64,000 nucleotides of DNA from Platynereis dumerilii. Taxonomy: Eukaryota > Annelida > Polychaeta > Phyllodocida > Nereididae. Below are positions 10,701 to 19,984 of the stretch, piece by piece. Made by a program: the position numbers and the translations under genes. The notes beneath the pieces are model-generated. The model was not told where the DNA came from. It did not search any database and saw nothing but the letters and a program-made list of their open reading frames with translations. Positions within the stretch are counted from its first letter, which is position 1, and every line of letters starts with the position of its first letter. Location: positions 78,313,380 to 78,377,379 of the forward strand of contig JAPTHN010000001.1 of the NCBI GenBank assembly GCA_026936325.1, in the 5' to 3' direction.

Positions 10701-12454
10701 GCCTGAGATGGCCAGTGGGGGACGATGATGATGGCTTGTGCATTGTCGTTCCGGATTTTCTGAAGCGTCCGGCCCACCAGGCTAAAAGGGGGAAATGCGT
10801 AAACCAATGAATAATTTGACCAATCCAGAGTAAAACAATCAATTGTTGTTGCGCCGGGATCTGGGACCCAAGCGCAGTAAATTTCCAATTTAAAGTTTAA
10901 TCGGGAGGCAAAAAGGTCAATGACCGGAGTACCAAATTTGTGGCAAAGGAGCTTAAAGTTATGTGAATCCAAAGTCCATTCTGTAGAGTCATTAAACAGT
11001 CTTGACACAATGTCGGCTTCGACATTTAATACCCCTGGGCAATGTGCTGCGGAAAGCCAATTGTTTGTACTGATCGCCCACTCCCAGATCTGTCTGGCAA
11101 TGTCGTTACAATTCATGGAGTGTGTTGAGCCCTGTCTATTGATACCAACAACAGTTGTTGTGTTGTCACTTCGAATCAGAATGTGTATGCCTTTGTCATG
11201 CTTGCAGCAAGTCATAAGAGAAGGGAGGACTGCCTTCAGTTCCAAGTAGTTAATATCTTGGCCCCACTCCTGGGGTCCCCAGCGGCCCCCTTGCAGGCTA
11301 GCATCTGTGAAGATGGTGGTGTGTGGATTTGGCACATGTACTGGGCTAGAGGCATTGTCAATGTTGTCAAGCCACCATTGGAGTTCTGAACGAACGAGTG
11401 GGGAGATACTAAGCTGTCGGTCATACGAAAATTTGTTGCTAATTAGGGCCCGAGCTTTATGTTGCTCCAGTCGCTTTAAGAAAACCATTCCGTATTTATT
11501 GCCAGGGAGAGTTGCTGCTAACTTCCCTACAACACCAGCAAATTCCCGAATGGTCATCTTGTCCGATTGAATGCAATTTTGCACTATGGTCTTAATGTCA
11601 TCATGTTTGCCTGTTCCCAGTGTGATTTGCATGGCTGTGGACTCCAAAGTAAACCCAAGGAATTGGATCGAGTGCGCTGGTACAAGAGCACTTTTGCTTG
11701 GGCTGATGGTGAATCCCAAGTCATTTAGTAATTGACATGTCGTCGTGATGTCTTGAACTAGCCTGTCTGATGAGTGGGCCACCAGGAAAAGGTCATCTAA
11801 ATAAGCAGTAATGTGAATACCATGAGTTTCTCTGAGATGGGAAAGAGGGACTTTAAGCAATTTTGTAAATGTACGTGGGGCAGATGAGATGCCGTTGGCC
11901 AAACAAGTGAATCTGTAGCAGTGTCCTTCAAAGTGAAATTGAAGGTATTTCCGATGTGCTTCCGCAACATTCACAGAGTAATACGCATCTGTCAGGTCTA
12001 TGCTAGCCATATAACAAAGAGGTGACATGAGGTGCAGCGCGGCTGTCAGTGTTTCCATTTTGAAATGGTGATATTCAACATATTTGTTCAATGGCTTGAG
12101 ATTGAGTATCATACGATGGTTGCCATTGCGTTTCTCCCTGAGAAATATGTTCGATACAAACCCACGAGGATGAAATACAGTCTCCTCAATGACTTGTTTT
12201 GACAGTAGTTCTTGCAATAAAGAACTAGCAATGCCAATGTCCTTGTCAGTTGTCAGTACTTGTTTTGGCCACTTAGACTGAGAGGGTACAGAGAGCAAGT
12301 CTAGCGTAAAACCCTTCACTATATTGAGAATGCGAGTGTCAGAAATTAATTGTGCCCATGCGTCAAGGTGTCTGCTAATGGCTCCAGCAGAAAATGGACA
12401 TTGTTTCGACAGAATTGATTTGATGTGACGAGATGGTTCGCTGGTTACCTGCAA
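10511..12454 (-). CDS. DIRS reverse transcriptase / RNase H polyprotein
   Basis: A 647-residue frame. The reverse transcriptase palm shows motif A (SIDLTDAYYSV, about 151-161) and the catalytic YLDD (about 218-221). RNase H carries Asp near 384 (FTDAS), Glu near 405 (LELKA), Asp near 430 (RSDNTT) and Asp near 481 (VEADIVSR). The C-terminal extension holds FPPFSLVGRTLQKI and IIIVPHWPSQAWY, blocks common to DIRS polyproteins (a methyltransferase-like region in some members; I cannot confirm activity). It overlaps the recombinase frame at its 3' end. Confidence 0.92.
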   Translation of the reverse strand: MQVTSEPSRHIKSILSKQCPFSAGAISRHLDAWAQLISDTRILNIVKGFTLDLLSVPSQSKWPKQVLTTDKDIGIASSLLQELLSKQVIEETVFHPRGFVSNIFLREKRNGNHRMILNLKPLNKYVEYHHFKMETLTAALHLMSPLCYMASIDLTDAYYSVNVAEAHRKYLQFHFEGHCYRFTCLANGISSAPRTFTKLLKVPLSHLRETHGIHITAYLDDLFLVAHSSDRLVQDITTTCQLLNDLGFTISPSKSALVPAHSIQFLGFTLESTAMQITLGTGKHDDIKTIVQNCIQSDKMTIREFAGVVGKLAATLPGNKYGMVFLKRLEQHKARALISNKFSYDRQLSISPLVRSELQWWLDNIDNASSPVHVPNPHTTIFTDASLQGGRWGPQEWGQDINYLELKAVLPSLMTCCKHDKGIHILIRSDNTTTVVGINRQGSTHSMNCNDIARQIWEWAISTNNWLSAAHCPGVLNVEADIVSRLFNDSTEWTLDSHNFKLLCHKFGTPVIDLFASRLNFKLEIYCAWVPDPGATTIDCFTLDWSNYSLVYAFPPFSLVGRTLQKIRNDNAQAIIIVPHWPSQAWYSTLQEMLTDSPQIIPVRPGTLTLPHDPDLPHPLQGRLRLWACRVSGNTTLPKESRRRRRT

Positions 12455-12915
12455 GGGTGGGGCCGGAGTGCTCCGTGCTGGGCTGTCCGGGCTTACTGCT
12501 GGGAAGACTGTTGGTTGCCCTGCAGTTTCTTTCCCCGAGGTGCTCCTGAAATGAAACCAGAGCGTTAAGCTAAGTTTATACAGGTTAGCAAAGGTTGTAA
12601 GGCACTGTGCTTACCTCTCTGTCCATAATTCTTGCCACGGTTGTTGGTGCCTCGGCTTGACTGCTTGTTCATGTAATTGTGATACATGGTGTAGTTGTGC
12701 TGGTAACGTGGAATGCCCCGACCTCTGTTGGCGTTGCCGGCCATGAAGGGTGGCGTGACCGGTGAACGGTGTCCTAAAAAAGGCTTTTTAAGGAGAGCCT
12801 TGCTGTCTTTTGCTGAAAATAAGAACAAGCAAAAGGTAAAAGAGGCCAACCATTCAGAGTTGACAATTTTGCAAGAATTAATAATTTGTGCATGAGTAGT
12901 TGTGTAAGTGAATCA
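12455..12915 (-). other. DIRS spacer between gag-like and RT frames
   Basis: Contains an open stretch (12565-12849) rich in Arg-Gly (GNANRGRG, SSRGTNNRGKNYGQRG) that resembles a nucleic-acid-binding gag tail. There are GT- and AG-type borders around it (for example GAGAGGTAAGC near 12615 and TTTCATTTCAG near 12545 on the reverse strand). Spliceosomal introns have been described in DIRS-like elements, so this spacer may be spliced; that is an inference. Confidence 0.5.
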
Positions 12916-13968
12916 CTAACCCTCTTTAGCCTGTTTGTGGACATCCCCTCCGAAGAGTTGATGAGATTCATTGGTTGTGGCAATGTTGCGATTGCGACCA
13001 ATCTGTTGTTTGACGGATGGGTCCAGCAGGTTCTTAATGTGGTCCCTTCTTGCATTGTGCAGCTGGTTTGTGCCATACGCCAGCATTTTGATGGCCTCCG
13101 TAGCCTTATCGTTGACAGCTTGCGCATTTTCAAGGGACGGCAAGTTTGTCATGTTCATGTCACACAATTTTGCTATACATATAGCACTTTTCACCATGGC
13201 ATTATTTACAGAGTTCAGCATGGCATCAGCCCGTCGTGCTCTGGGAAATTTCTCATTCATCCCGGCCACCAGATCTTGGTCCAGGGCGACTTTCTCCAAG
13301 GATGGAGTATTTGCTGGTCTTTTGTTGTTTAAGTACAACGCCTTCAGCTCGTCCCTGTGGGTTCTGTTCCAGGCCCTCTCTACAGTGTCCGCCACGGAAG
13401 GTTCCAAGTTTGGACCAAGGTCCGCATCGTCGGGCATGGACAAAAGGTGCTTCGTCATGGACACCCCCGAAATCGCCACTGGCATAGCGTCAGACTGTGC
13501 CGGCACATTCTCACTGGTGCCAGATTGTGCCTCATCGGTTTCCGACTCACTTGGGGCGACTGACATTTGGTCCATCTGGGGTGGATTCCAGAAGGGGGGG
13601 TAATAAGAAGGCATCATTTGCCAGGGCCCAGGAGGCACATTAGAGTTAAACCATGGAGGCAATGGTAATTGTTGCGGCCTACTAAAGTCATTGGACATGT
13701 CTGAATCACTGAGGGCATGATCAATTCTACCTTCCCTAGCCTGTTGTTTACGCTTTTTGCTGCTGCCATTTCTGGAATTTTCCTTGGATGGTGAATGGCT
13801 TGAGTGTTTACGCTTCTTACTTTTCTTGGATTTTTTCCTCTTCCCGCTGCCCTCTGGGGACCGCTGTTTGGCGGGAGCATTATCATTTAGCGTAATTCTG
13901 GCCGTAGATTCGGAATCAGAGAAATCCGAAGTACCACGTGGCGTGTCATTCCCACTCGCCTCCGACAT
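12916..13968 (-). CDS. DIRS gag-like protein
   Basis: A 350-residue frame starting with ATG (MSEASGNDTPRG), first in the element's gene order. It has an acidic, Ser-rich N-terminus, a strongly basic stretch at about 40-80 (GKRKKSKKSKKRKHSS, then SSKKRKQQ), a Pro/Trp/Tyr-rich segment (PPGPWQMMPSYYPPFWNPPQ) and a helical C-terminal half. No capsid or zinc-knuckle signature is clear. The identification rests on position and composition, both usual for DIRS ORF1. Confidence 0.75.
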   Translation of the reverse strand: MSEASGNDTPRGTSDFSDSESTARITLNDNAPAKQRSPEGSGKRKKSKKSKKRKHSSHSPSKENSRNGSSKKRKQQAREGRIDHALSDSDMSNDFSRPQQLPLPPWFNSNVPPGPWQMMPSYYPPFWNPPQMDQMSVAPSESETDEAQSGTSENVPAQSDAMPVAISGVSMTKHLLSMPDDADLGPNLEPSVADTVERAWNRTHRDELKALYLNNKRPANTPSLEKVALDQDLVAGMNEKFPRARRADAMLNSVNNAMVKSAICIAKLCDMNMTNLPSLENAQAVNDKATEAIKMLAYGTNQLHNARRDHIKNLLDPSVKQQIGRNRNIATTNESHQLFGGDVHKQAKEG

Positions 13969-14359
13969 TTTTGTTCAATTCGTAATCAAATTGTTGTCTT
14001 TAAAGGTTTTCCCTCGGCTCCGGCGGAAGTCTTGCCCCGCCGAGCGACCAATGAGAAGCGAGCTCTCATAATCATTGCGGCCGTACCATGATCTGGTTGT
14101 AACGGGCCTTCTGATTGGACGTTGACCGGAAGTCTCTTGCGTCCGACAAATTTTTTGGCAGAAAACATGCCAGAAATGTCAAAAATACAATGTGGAGAGA
14201 GAGTTAATATTCTCTACAACACGTTCAGCCCAGTTTACAGGGACTTACGAAGGGAATTAACTTTTTTGGAGCGGCGAAGCGCCCCGGTAAGTCAAAAAAG
14301 ATGCAAAAACTACCGTCCGTCTGGGACACGTGTGCTAGGCCCACGAACGATAGCGCTCA

Positions 14360-14424
14360 ATTGGAGATGCAAGCCTCATTCTCGTGTGGGTTCCCCAATG
14401 GCCTACATGAAGTGAAACACAATT
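14360..14424 (-). repeat. DIRS 5'-side inverted terminal repeat
   Basis: Inverted match to 9165-9228, ending GAAACACAATT against the host repeat. The region 13969-14359 between it and the gag-like frame is the element's leader. Confidence 0.85.
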
Positions 14425-14898
14425 GCAATAGCAGAGAAGTGCACCACTTTCAAGATATACATCCACTGTAGTAGTAATCTATAGTGTTTTTGGAAATGCA
14501 TGATGCCTTTTTGGTTTTTCTAGCTGTTTTTTACATTCTTGAAAAGTTTTGTGCACTGTAATATTTTTTTTAATATTTAATTTTTTCCTATTATTTCATA
14601 AATAATCATAATTAATTCAGCGAATTTTTATACCACGCGTATGTGTTATACATGGTTGGAAAGCTGTGTTTCTCAGCTTTAAGGTGATATGTAGCATGTG
14701 TATATTGCTGCAGTAGGTGAGGAGGAATTAAAATATTAGTCACCCCTGTTGCAGTTCTAAAATTCCCCAACATCAAAAGAGGGGGTGCATTAAAAAAAGT
14801 TAAATGAGAGAAAACTGCACCACTTTTAAGACATACATCCAACCCAGTGGTAATCTGTGGAATTTTGGGAATTGCATGGCACCATCCGCATTTTTCTA
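14425..14898 (-). repeat. Right-arm tandem array of the 374-bp repeat (second part)
   Basis: Positions 14425-14522 complete the unit split by the DIRS element and 14523-14898 is a further full unit. This last unit is more diverged and, like the left-arm unit at 373-744, has GTCACCCCTGTTGCAGTTCT (complement at about 515-535), so the outermost units of the two arms match each other better than their array neighbours. Confidence 0.85.
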
Positions 14899-14948
14899 GC
14901 TCTCGGGGTGAACCCCCTCAGTTTTTTGAGTCCTTGGCTCCTGGACTA

Positions 14949-16075
14949 ATAGATATAGATAGACTGACAGATAGATATGGCTACACACCTGTCAATCCTC
15001 CTACCATTTCCAGCTAACTTATAGACTGCCAAATTGAACACCTGCATCAATAAATCTATCAATCCAGACTTTGAAATGAGGTGAAATCTCATGCCGGATT
15101 GGACTGAATATTTTGGAAAGATGGACAGATGATTGGGGCTATACATCCTGTATTCATGTACATTGTAACCTAATTAGGACAGGAGGAAGACATAGCAATG
15201 AGGCAAAGGACGATTGAAACTGCTATCCTGGGTGACCCGGCAAGAACGTTAATCAGACCAAGACGAGCAATGTCTTCAGCCCCACATGACACTCACCTTA
15301 GCACTGTCATCACCCTCCCATGACCCTTTCAAAGTGTCATGGCCCAGCCATGACTTTGGCAATGCTCAAAATCATCTTTGACAGGCTATTTAAAAATAAC
15401 TGGCATTAACTGCTGCTTCTAAAGCATAAAGTCATATCAACTCTATAAATTTTGGCAAACTATCCACTACATAATTAGGAAAAGAACCCGAAGGCTCCAG
15501 AGAAATTAGGGAACTGTCATCAGCTGCTGATGACTTTGCACTACTTCACAAAATTGGATAGAATAAGTCCCGCTACTGTCATGCTGCTGTGTGATGAGGA
15601 TAGCTGCACAGAGATCAGACTTGCTTCTGAGACCCAGCTGATCAACCCCACACACTCAATCATCCTGTCAGGGCCAGGAATTAGCTGAAATTATTATTGT
15701 CCTCATATGACAGTAATTTCCCAGACAGTGAGACTGCAGACCCAGGTGTCCAGGACCCAGGGAGTCAGGCGGCAATTGGCAACCCAGTGTGCTACAACTT
15801 AGCTGACCCTACCCAGAAATTTTTGACCAAGTAACAAATTATTTCAAATACCTTACTAAACCCTTTTGATAAATCTGTGTAATCTTACTAATCTGTGCAT
15901 TCTATCTATTTGATCTATATAATCCATCCATCTAATTCATGCAATTAGATCTATCCAATACCTAAAATGTATCCATGAAATCCACCCTTTATCTATCTAT
16001 CTATCTATCGATATATCTATCTATCTATCTATCCATCCATCTATATCCATCCATCTATCTGTCTATCTATGAATA
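14949..16075. other. No gene recognised; motif cluster and TATC microsatellite
   Basis: A GATA tract follows the composite element (14949-14985). From about 15280 to 15730 TGTCAT/ATGACA motifs are unusually frequent, including the near-palindrome CTGTCATCAGCTGCTGATGA near 15508. A (TATC)n microsatellite with TCCA variants spans about 15980-16070. I see no convincing coding sequence. Confidence 0.6.
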
Positions 16076-16093
16076 AATTTACCCATTCATATA

Positions 16094-17530
16094 CAGTCAG
16101 ACCAAGAATTATTCAGACGCTTGTTGTTTTGTTATTATTTTAAGGATTTACCAAGTAAGCAATGAAACATGCAGTCAAAATCATGTTTAGTAAATATTAA
16201 GTGTTACCTGCCCAATACAAATTTATTGCAAACTGACACAAAATCAGATGAAAATAGCTACTTTTGTCGATTTCAGGAACCAGAAATTATTCAGACACTT
16301 TACAAAGTTGTAGAAAGTGAACTATTTACTAATATTTATCCCAAATATTGCCAATAAACTACCATGGGATCATTGTGGCCACATTGGATGACAGATGTGA
16401 TCATCAGTTAAGAAAATTTGGATGAATATGTGAGATAAACATCTGATTCAGTTTATCACATTTTCTTGACTAATGTGGCTGAAATCTGTCAGATATCAAT
16501 TGGAAATATTTCAAAATATCATAAAATGACAATTGTTAACTGTTCTATCTAAATAAAATTGAAATACAGGCTTACTTGAAAAAAAATTATGTACTTGGGT
16601 ATTTTCCTTTTGTTTTTGGTTCCAACTGCTGTCTAAATCCTTGCCCACTGAGCCACTGCAATCCATCAAATCACTTAAATGAAGTTGCACGGCCTTCCTA
16701 AGGTTGTTCACTCAATTGCATATACAGGATGGCCCATTTACGTCAGTTGTTTTCAAATGGAATGCCATACTAAAACTATAGTGTGCTTTCATGAAGCAAT
16801 CTTCATTGGAATAGCATTGGAATAGCATTGAGGCCGAAGAACCACATTTTTGCCCCCTTCCCAAATGAAGTCCAAAGTGTCCCATTGAGTTGCTATTGGA
16901 CCATGCATGGAATATAGCTTGAAATAGGTAATGAACCTTGCTTTCCGAAAATTTGTTAGATTTTGGTGCCACATGGACATGTTTTTGTTTTGGTAAAATT
17001 GGACAAATAAATACAAAAGTGCACTGAACTTACTATGCGGCCTCCAATGTTTCATATTGTGACTCAAAGTTTTAAGAATACAATTCTAAGGTAAACTAAA
17101 GCAATTTGAATCAATACAAGGCATGTTTGAGGTTAAAGAGTGCATGAAAATGTGATAAACTGGACATAATGTTTATCTCCAATATTTATCCTAATTTTCT
17201 CAATTGATGGTCACACCTGTCATTCTATGCAGTCATAATGGTCCCTAGGTAGTTTATGAACATTATTTTGATATAAATACTAACAAATAATAGTAGCAAA
17301 TAGTTTACTTTCTACAACATTGTTAAAGTGTCTGAATAATTTTTGGTTCATTGAGTTAACAAAAGTGGCTTTTTTTCACAACATTTCTTGCCAATTTGCA
17401 ATAAATTTGTTTTGTGCAGGTTATATGTAATGCCAAGGATGTTTTTGATTGCACTTTTCATTGGTTTACTTGGTAATTCCTTAAAATAATAACAAAACAG
17501 CAAGCGTCTGAATAATTCTTGGTCTGACTG
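16094..17530. mobile_element. Tc1/mariner-like foldback element with long inverted arms
   Basis: The ends are inverted copies starting CAGTCAGACCAAGAATTATT with TA on both sides (16092-16093, 17531-17532). Inverted similarity extends about 370 bp inward on each side, including a second internal block ATTATTCAGACACTTTA (16284 and, reversed, near 17330) that resembles the terminus itself. The ~660-bp interior has short open frames with no transposase motif, so it is a non-autonomous derivative. It lies in the A-B intron of gene copy I. Confidence 0.85.
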
Positions 17531-17656
17531 TATCTGACTGAAATAGCCCTAGTTGTAGATTTATATAACTATTCTCATCTCTTGTGACCTAGTATTATGA
17601 TGACATCAATTTCCAGGTCAGAAAACTGACCAATACACATCCTAATGTCACCAGGT

Positions 17657-17760
17657 CAGCTCATTTGCATACACAAAACACAATACACATAATTTTCAAA
17701 ATGGTGGACAGCTCATTTGCATACCCAAAACACAATACACATTATTTTCAAAATGGTGGA
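17657..17760 (+). repeat. 52-bp tandem duplication
   Basis: Two direct copies (17657-17708 and 17709-17760), each beginning CAGCTCATTTGCATAC and ending AAAATGGTGGA, with two differences by eye. Confidence 0.95.
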
Positions 17761-18019
17761 AGGCAAACATGTAAACAGCAAACAAGCAAACACTAAACAA
17801 AAAAAACTAATAAAAGAAGTACTTAGAATTACTTCAGGTCAACACAAATAAGCTGAAATAATAGCCCTGCATCTCTAGTTTGGGTGAATTTAGCAATTTG
17901 GAGAAAACTAAAAACATGCAAAGAGTAATTTCAGATTTTCTTCTCCTATTTCGAATTTCCCGCCTAAAGTTTGCCTCTCAGACCCACTCTCTTAGCCCCG
18001 TTTCTCACCCAACTACATA

Positions 18020-18047
18020 AATGGAGGTGTGTTTACACACCTCCATT
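18020..18047. repeat. Perfect hairpin
   Basis: AATGGAGGTGTG and CACACCTCCATT flank a TTTA loop. No T-run or other context gives it a role. The rest of 17761-18691 holds no recognisable gene. Confidence 0.85.
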
Positions 18048-18691
18048 AAAAATTCAAGTTAACAATAACTACACAATTTTGCAGGAAAAGAGAAAGGGGT
18101 TTATGTAATTTTCATAACTTGTGTTTTTTGAAAACTCCATTTTGCAGTTAAACCATGACATCATCGGGTATCTGTGAATTTGAATGTTCTAATCTTCAAC
18201 CTGTGACACTCAGGTTAGGGTTTGACATCATGGTTAATGACAAAGGAATTTAAAACTGCCAGGCAATGTTGTTGTTTTTTTTCTTTGTACAAATACATCA
18301 AACAACTTGTGTCAAAGCCGAATAATACATTTTATCAGAAAAGTCTCAATGTTTTCCAAACAAAGTGTGTTATTGTTTTTCACAAGACATAAGTTATCAG
18401 AATTTTGAATAAAATTTTTAAGACAGGTTTTTTAAAAATCTGTGCTTGTAATACACAAAGTTATGCAACAAATCTGTGACATCACAGTCTTGGGATAAAG
18501 GGAAGTACAAACTAGAATAACACAAACCTATGAAAACGATAATGATTCTTCACGGATTCTAATCAGGCTTTGTTAGCATAGATTACTACCTTTGACAATA
18601 TATCATACATTGATGTCGAGCCAAAATTAATTTGCTTGATATGGCGTTCATTTTCTAGAGTATTTTTTTCTTCCTAAAATTTGTGTTGTAG

Positions 18692-18802
18692 ATGTTGACT
18701 TTCAAAATATTGCGGAATGATCTGATGCAAGATATGTTTAACTTCAGCTGCTATTGTTGCAATGACAATAACAAAGAGTGTAACTCGGTATATTCGTTCA
18801 AG
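18692..18802 (+). CDS. Exon B' of the duplicated host gene (copy I)
   Basis: 37 open codons starting MLTFKILRNDLMQDMFNF and containing CYCCN, after an AG and before AAG|GTATCT. It aligns with exon B of copy II (25099-25212) almost residue by residue in the first 25 positions, and intron sequence before both exons is alignable (TCTAGAGTATTT). The likely donor here is 18803, whereas copy II lost that GT (AAGGCATC) and must use one further on. A second possible donor at 18814 (AAAG|GTATTTC) would end out of frame. Product unknown; two adjacent cysteines suggest an extracellular or disulfide-bearing segment. Confidence 0.35.
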
Positions 18803-19335
18803 GTATCTGAAAGGTATTTCAGATTTTATTTTGTTTACTCAATAGCAGATGTGACACAGAAATATGTAACAAAAACAAACAGATTAGCTTTTTTTATATG
18901 TCCAAGGCCATGAAAACCAGCAAGTTAGATAATACACAATATTGGGCTTGTTTAGGTTTCCAAATATGCAGAGCTATTTGGACTGGTCTGCATGACAGTC
19001 TCTCGTAACGTCCTTTTCTGGGTGATCGTATAGATTGATACACATCTCATATCAAAACAAATCTCTCTTAACTCAAAGTAGACATTGAATTTTCTTGGAT
19101 GTTTGGAGAGTGGAAAAACACTTTTTGGACCTCTTCATGGAATCCAATATTACTTACTGCGTCGTTCTATGAAAGTTTAGCACATCTGATGTGGCAAAGG
19201 AATCCTCTCCTCTTTTCTGCCTTGGGTGCATGGCGTCTTAAAATTATTCCTAATGAAACCATATGCCATCATGAATTTGCCATGCCACAGGGACACTTGT
19301 CAGATTCTGCATGTTGTAATGAGAGAGTATAGCAG

Positions 19336-19461
19336 GAAAACCATGTGCACATGTCAGATGCAAACAGGAGTAATCAAGTACGAGGGGGACGTCTGGCCTT
19401 GCTCAGGATGACCAAATTCTTCATGACCACTGACTATGTAAGCCCCCATGGTACAGTGTAG
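19336..19461 (+). CDS. Terminal exon of the duplicated host gene (copy I)
   Basis: After ATAGCAG, 41 open codons begin ENHVHMSDANRSNQ and run to a TAG at 19459. The copy II counterpart (28103-28201) shares ENHVHMSDA and SNQ and then shifts frame by one base, giving a different C-terminus. One of the two tails is therefore derived. Surrounding DNA from about 19085 to 19440 is also homologous to about 27840-28200. It could be an exon or merely conserved duplicated DNA. Confidence 0.3.
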   Translation, partial: ENHVHMSDANRSNQVRGGRLALLRMTKFFMTTDYVSPHGTV

Positions 19462-19984
19462 ATGCACTTGTCTGTGATGTGTTATATCTGCACAGAATGG
19501 CAATGATCTGGGAGGCATCATTTCCAACTAACTCCATCATCTGCACAAGTGGAGATAACTACACCGCGTCACCAATTATTATGCAACCATTATGATATCT
19601 CAAAGAGAAATAAAAGGATTAGGATATCCTTTACACAAAATGATGTGTGTGCCATGAAGCCAATATCTTGTCAATTTTGTCCAATTCCGTTTGCTCTATG
19701 AGGAGTCATGAAAGTGCACCTACTACCACTCAAAATCAATCAAACTGATCTTAAAATACCATGAACACTAACCCCTTGACACTAAATAAAAAATAGAACC
19801 ATCATTTGGAACATTGACGTTTTTACATGTAAGCAAATGACATTATTCCCCTGCATTGAAATAACAGGGAAATGACAATTTTTTACAATAGAAGCTCTGT
19901 GTCAGCAAGACAAATTATGAAATCACTATCAACCTCATACTCTGCTTTCCTAAGGTTTTCAACTCTCCCCCAAACCAAAGAAGT

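Larger units (their letters stand above)
9121..14424 (-). mobile_element. DIRS-type tyrosine-recombinase retrotransposon
   Basis: A complete-looking DIRS-family element on the reverse strand with gag-like, reverse transcriptase/RNase H and tyrosine recombinase frames in the family's order, inverted terminal repeats and an internal complementary region. Boundaries come from the split 374-bp unit. The left flank ends ...TTAAAATT and the right flank resumes (AATT)GCAATAGC, matching uninterrupted units. There is no target duplication beyond the shared AATT, as expected for recombinase-mediated insertion of a circle. It looks whole; the three main frames are long and open, so it is probably young. 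It is younger than the array it split. Confidence 0.9.
315..14948. mobile_element. Composite inverted-repeat element with tandem-repeat arms, flanked by GATA microsatellite
   Basis: The two ends are inverted copies. The left begins TAGTCCAGGAGCC at 315 and the right ends GGCTCCTGGACTA at 14948, and both continue inward through CACCCCGAGAGCTAGAAAAA-like sequence. Each arm then holds units of the same ~374-bp repeat, pointing outward-in (one full and one partial on the left, about 4.5 on the right). Both ends abut irregular GATA/TATC tracts, so a target duplication cannot be read. Without the two internal insertions (745-5228 and 9121-14424) the element is about 4.8 kb. No transposase frame is visible, so it is probably non-autonomous. 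It sits in the A-B intron of gene copy I. Confidence 0.6.

Noticed and set aside
10036-11570. Several + strand frames across the DIRS element
   Set aside because: Shadows of the reverse-strand RT and recombinase frames.
12971-13603. 210-residue + strand frame
   Set aside because: Antisense to the gag-like frame, with no independent support.
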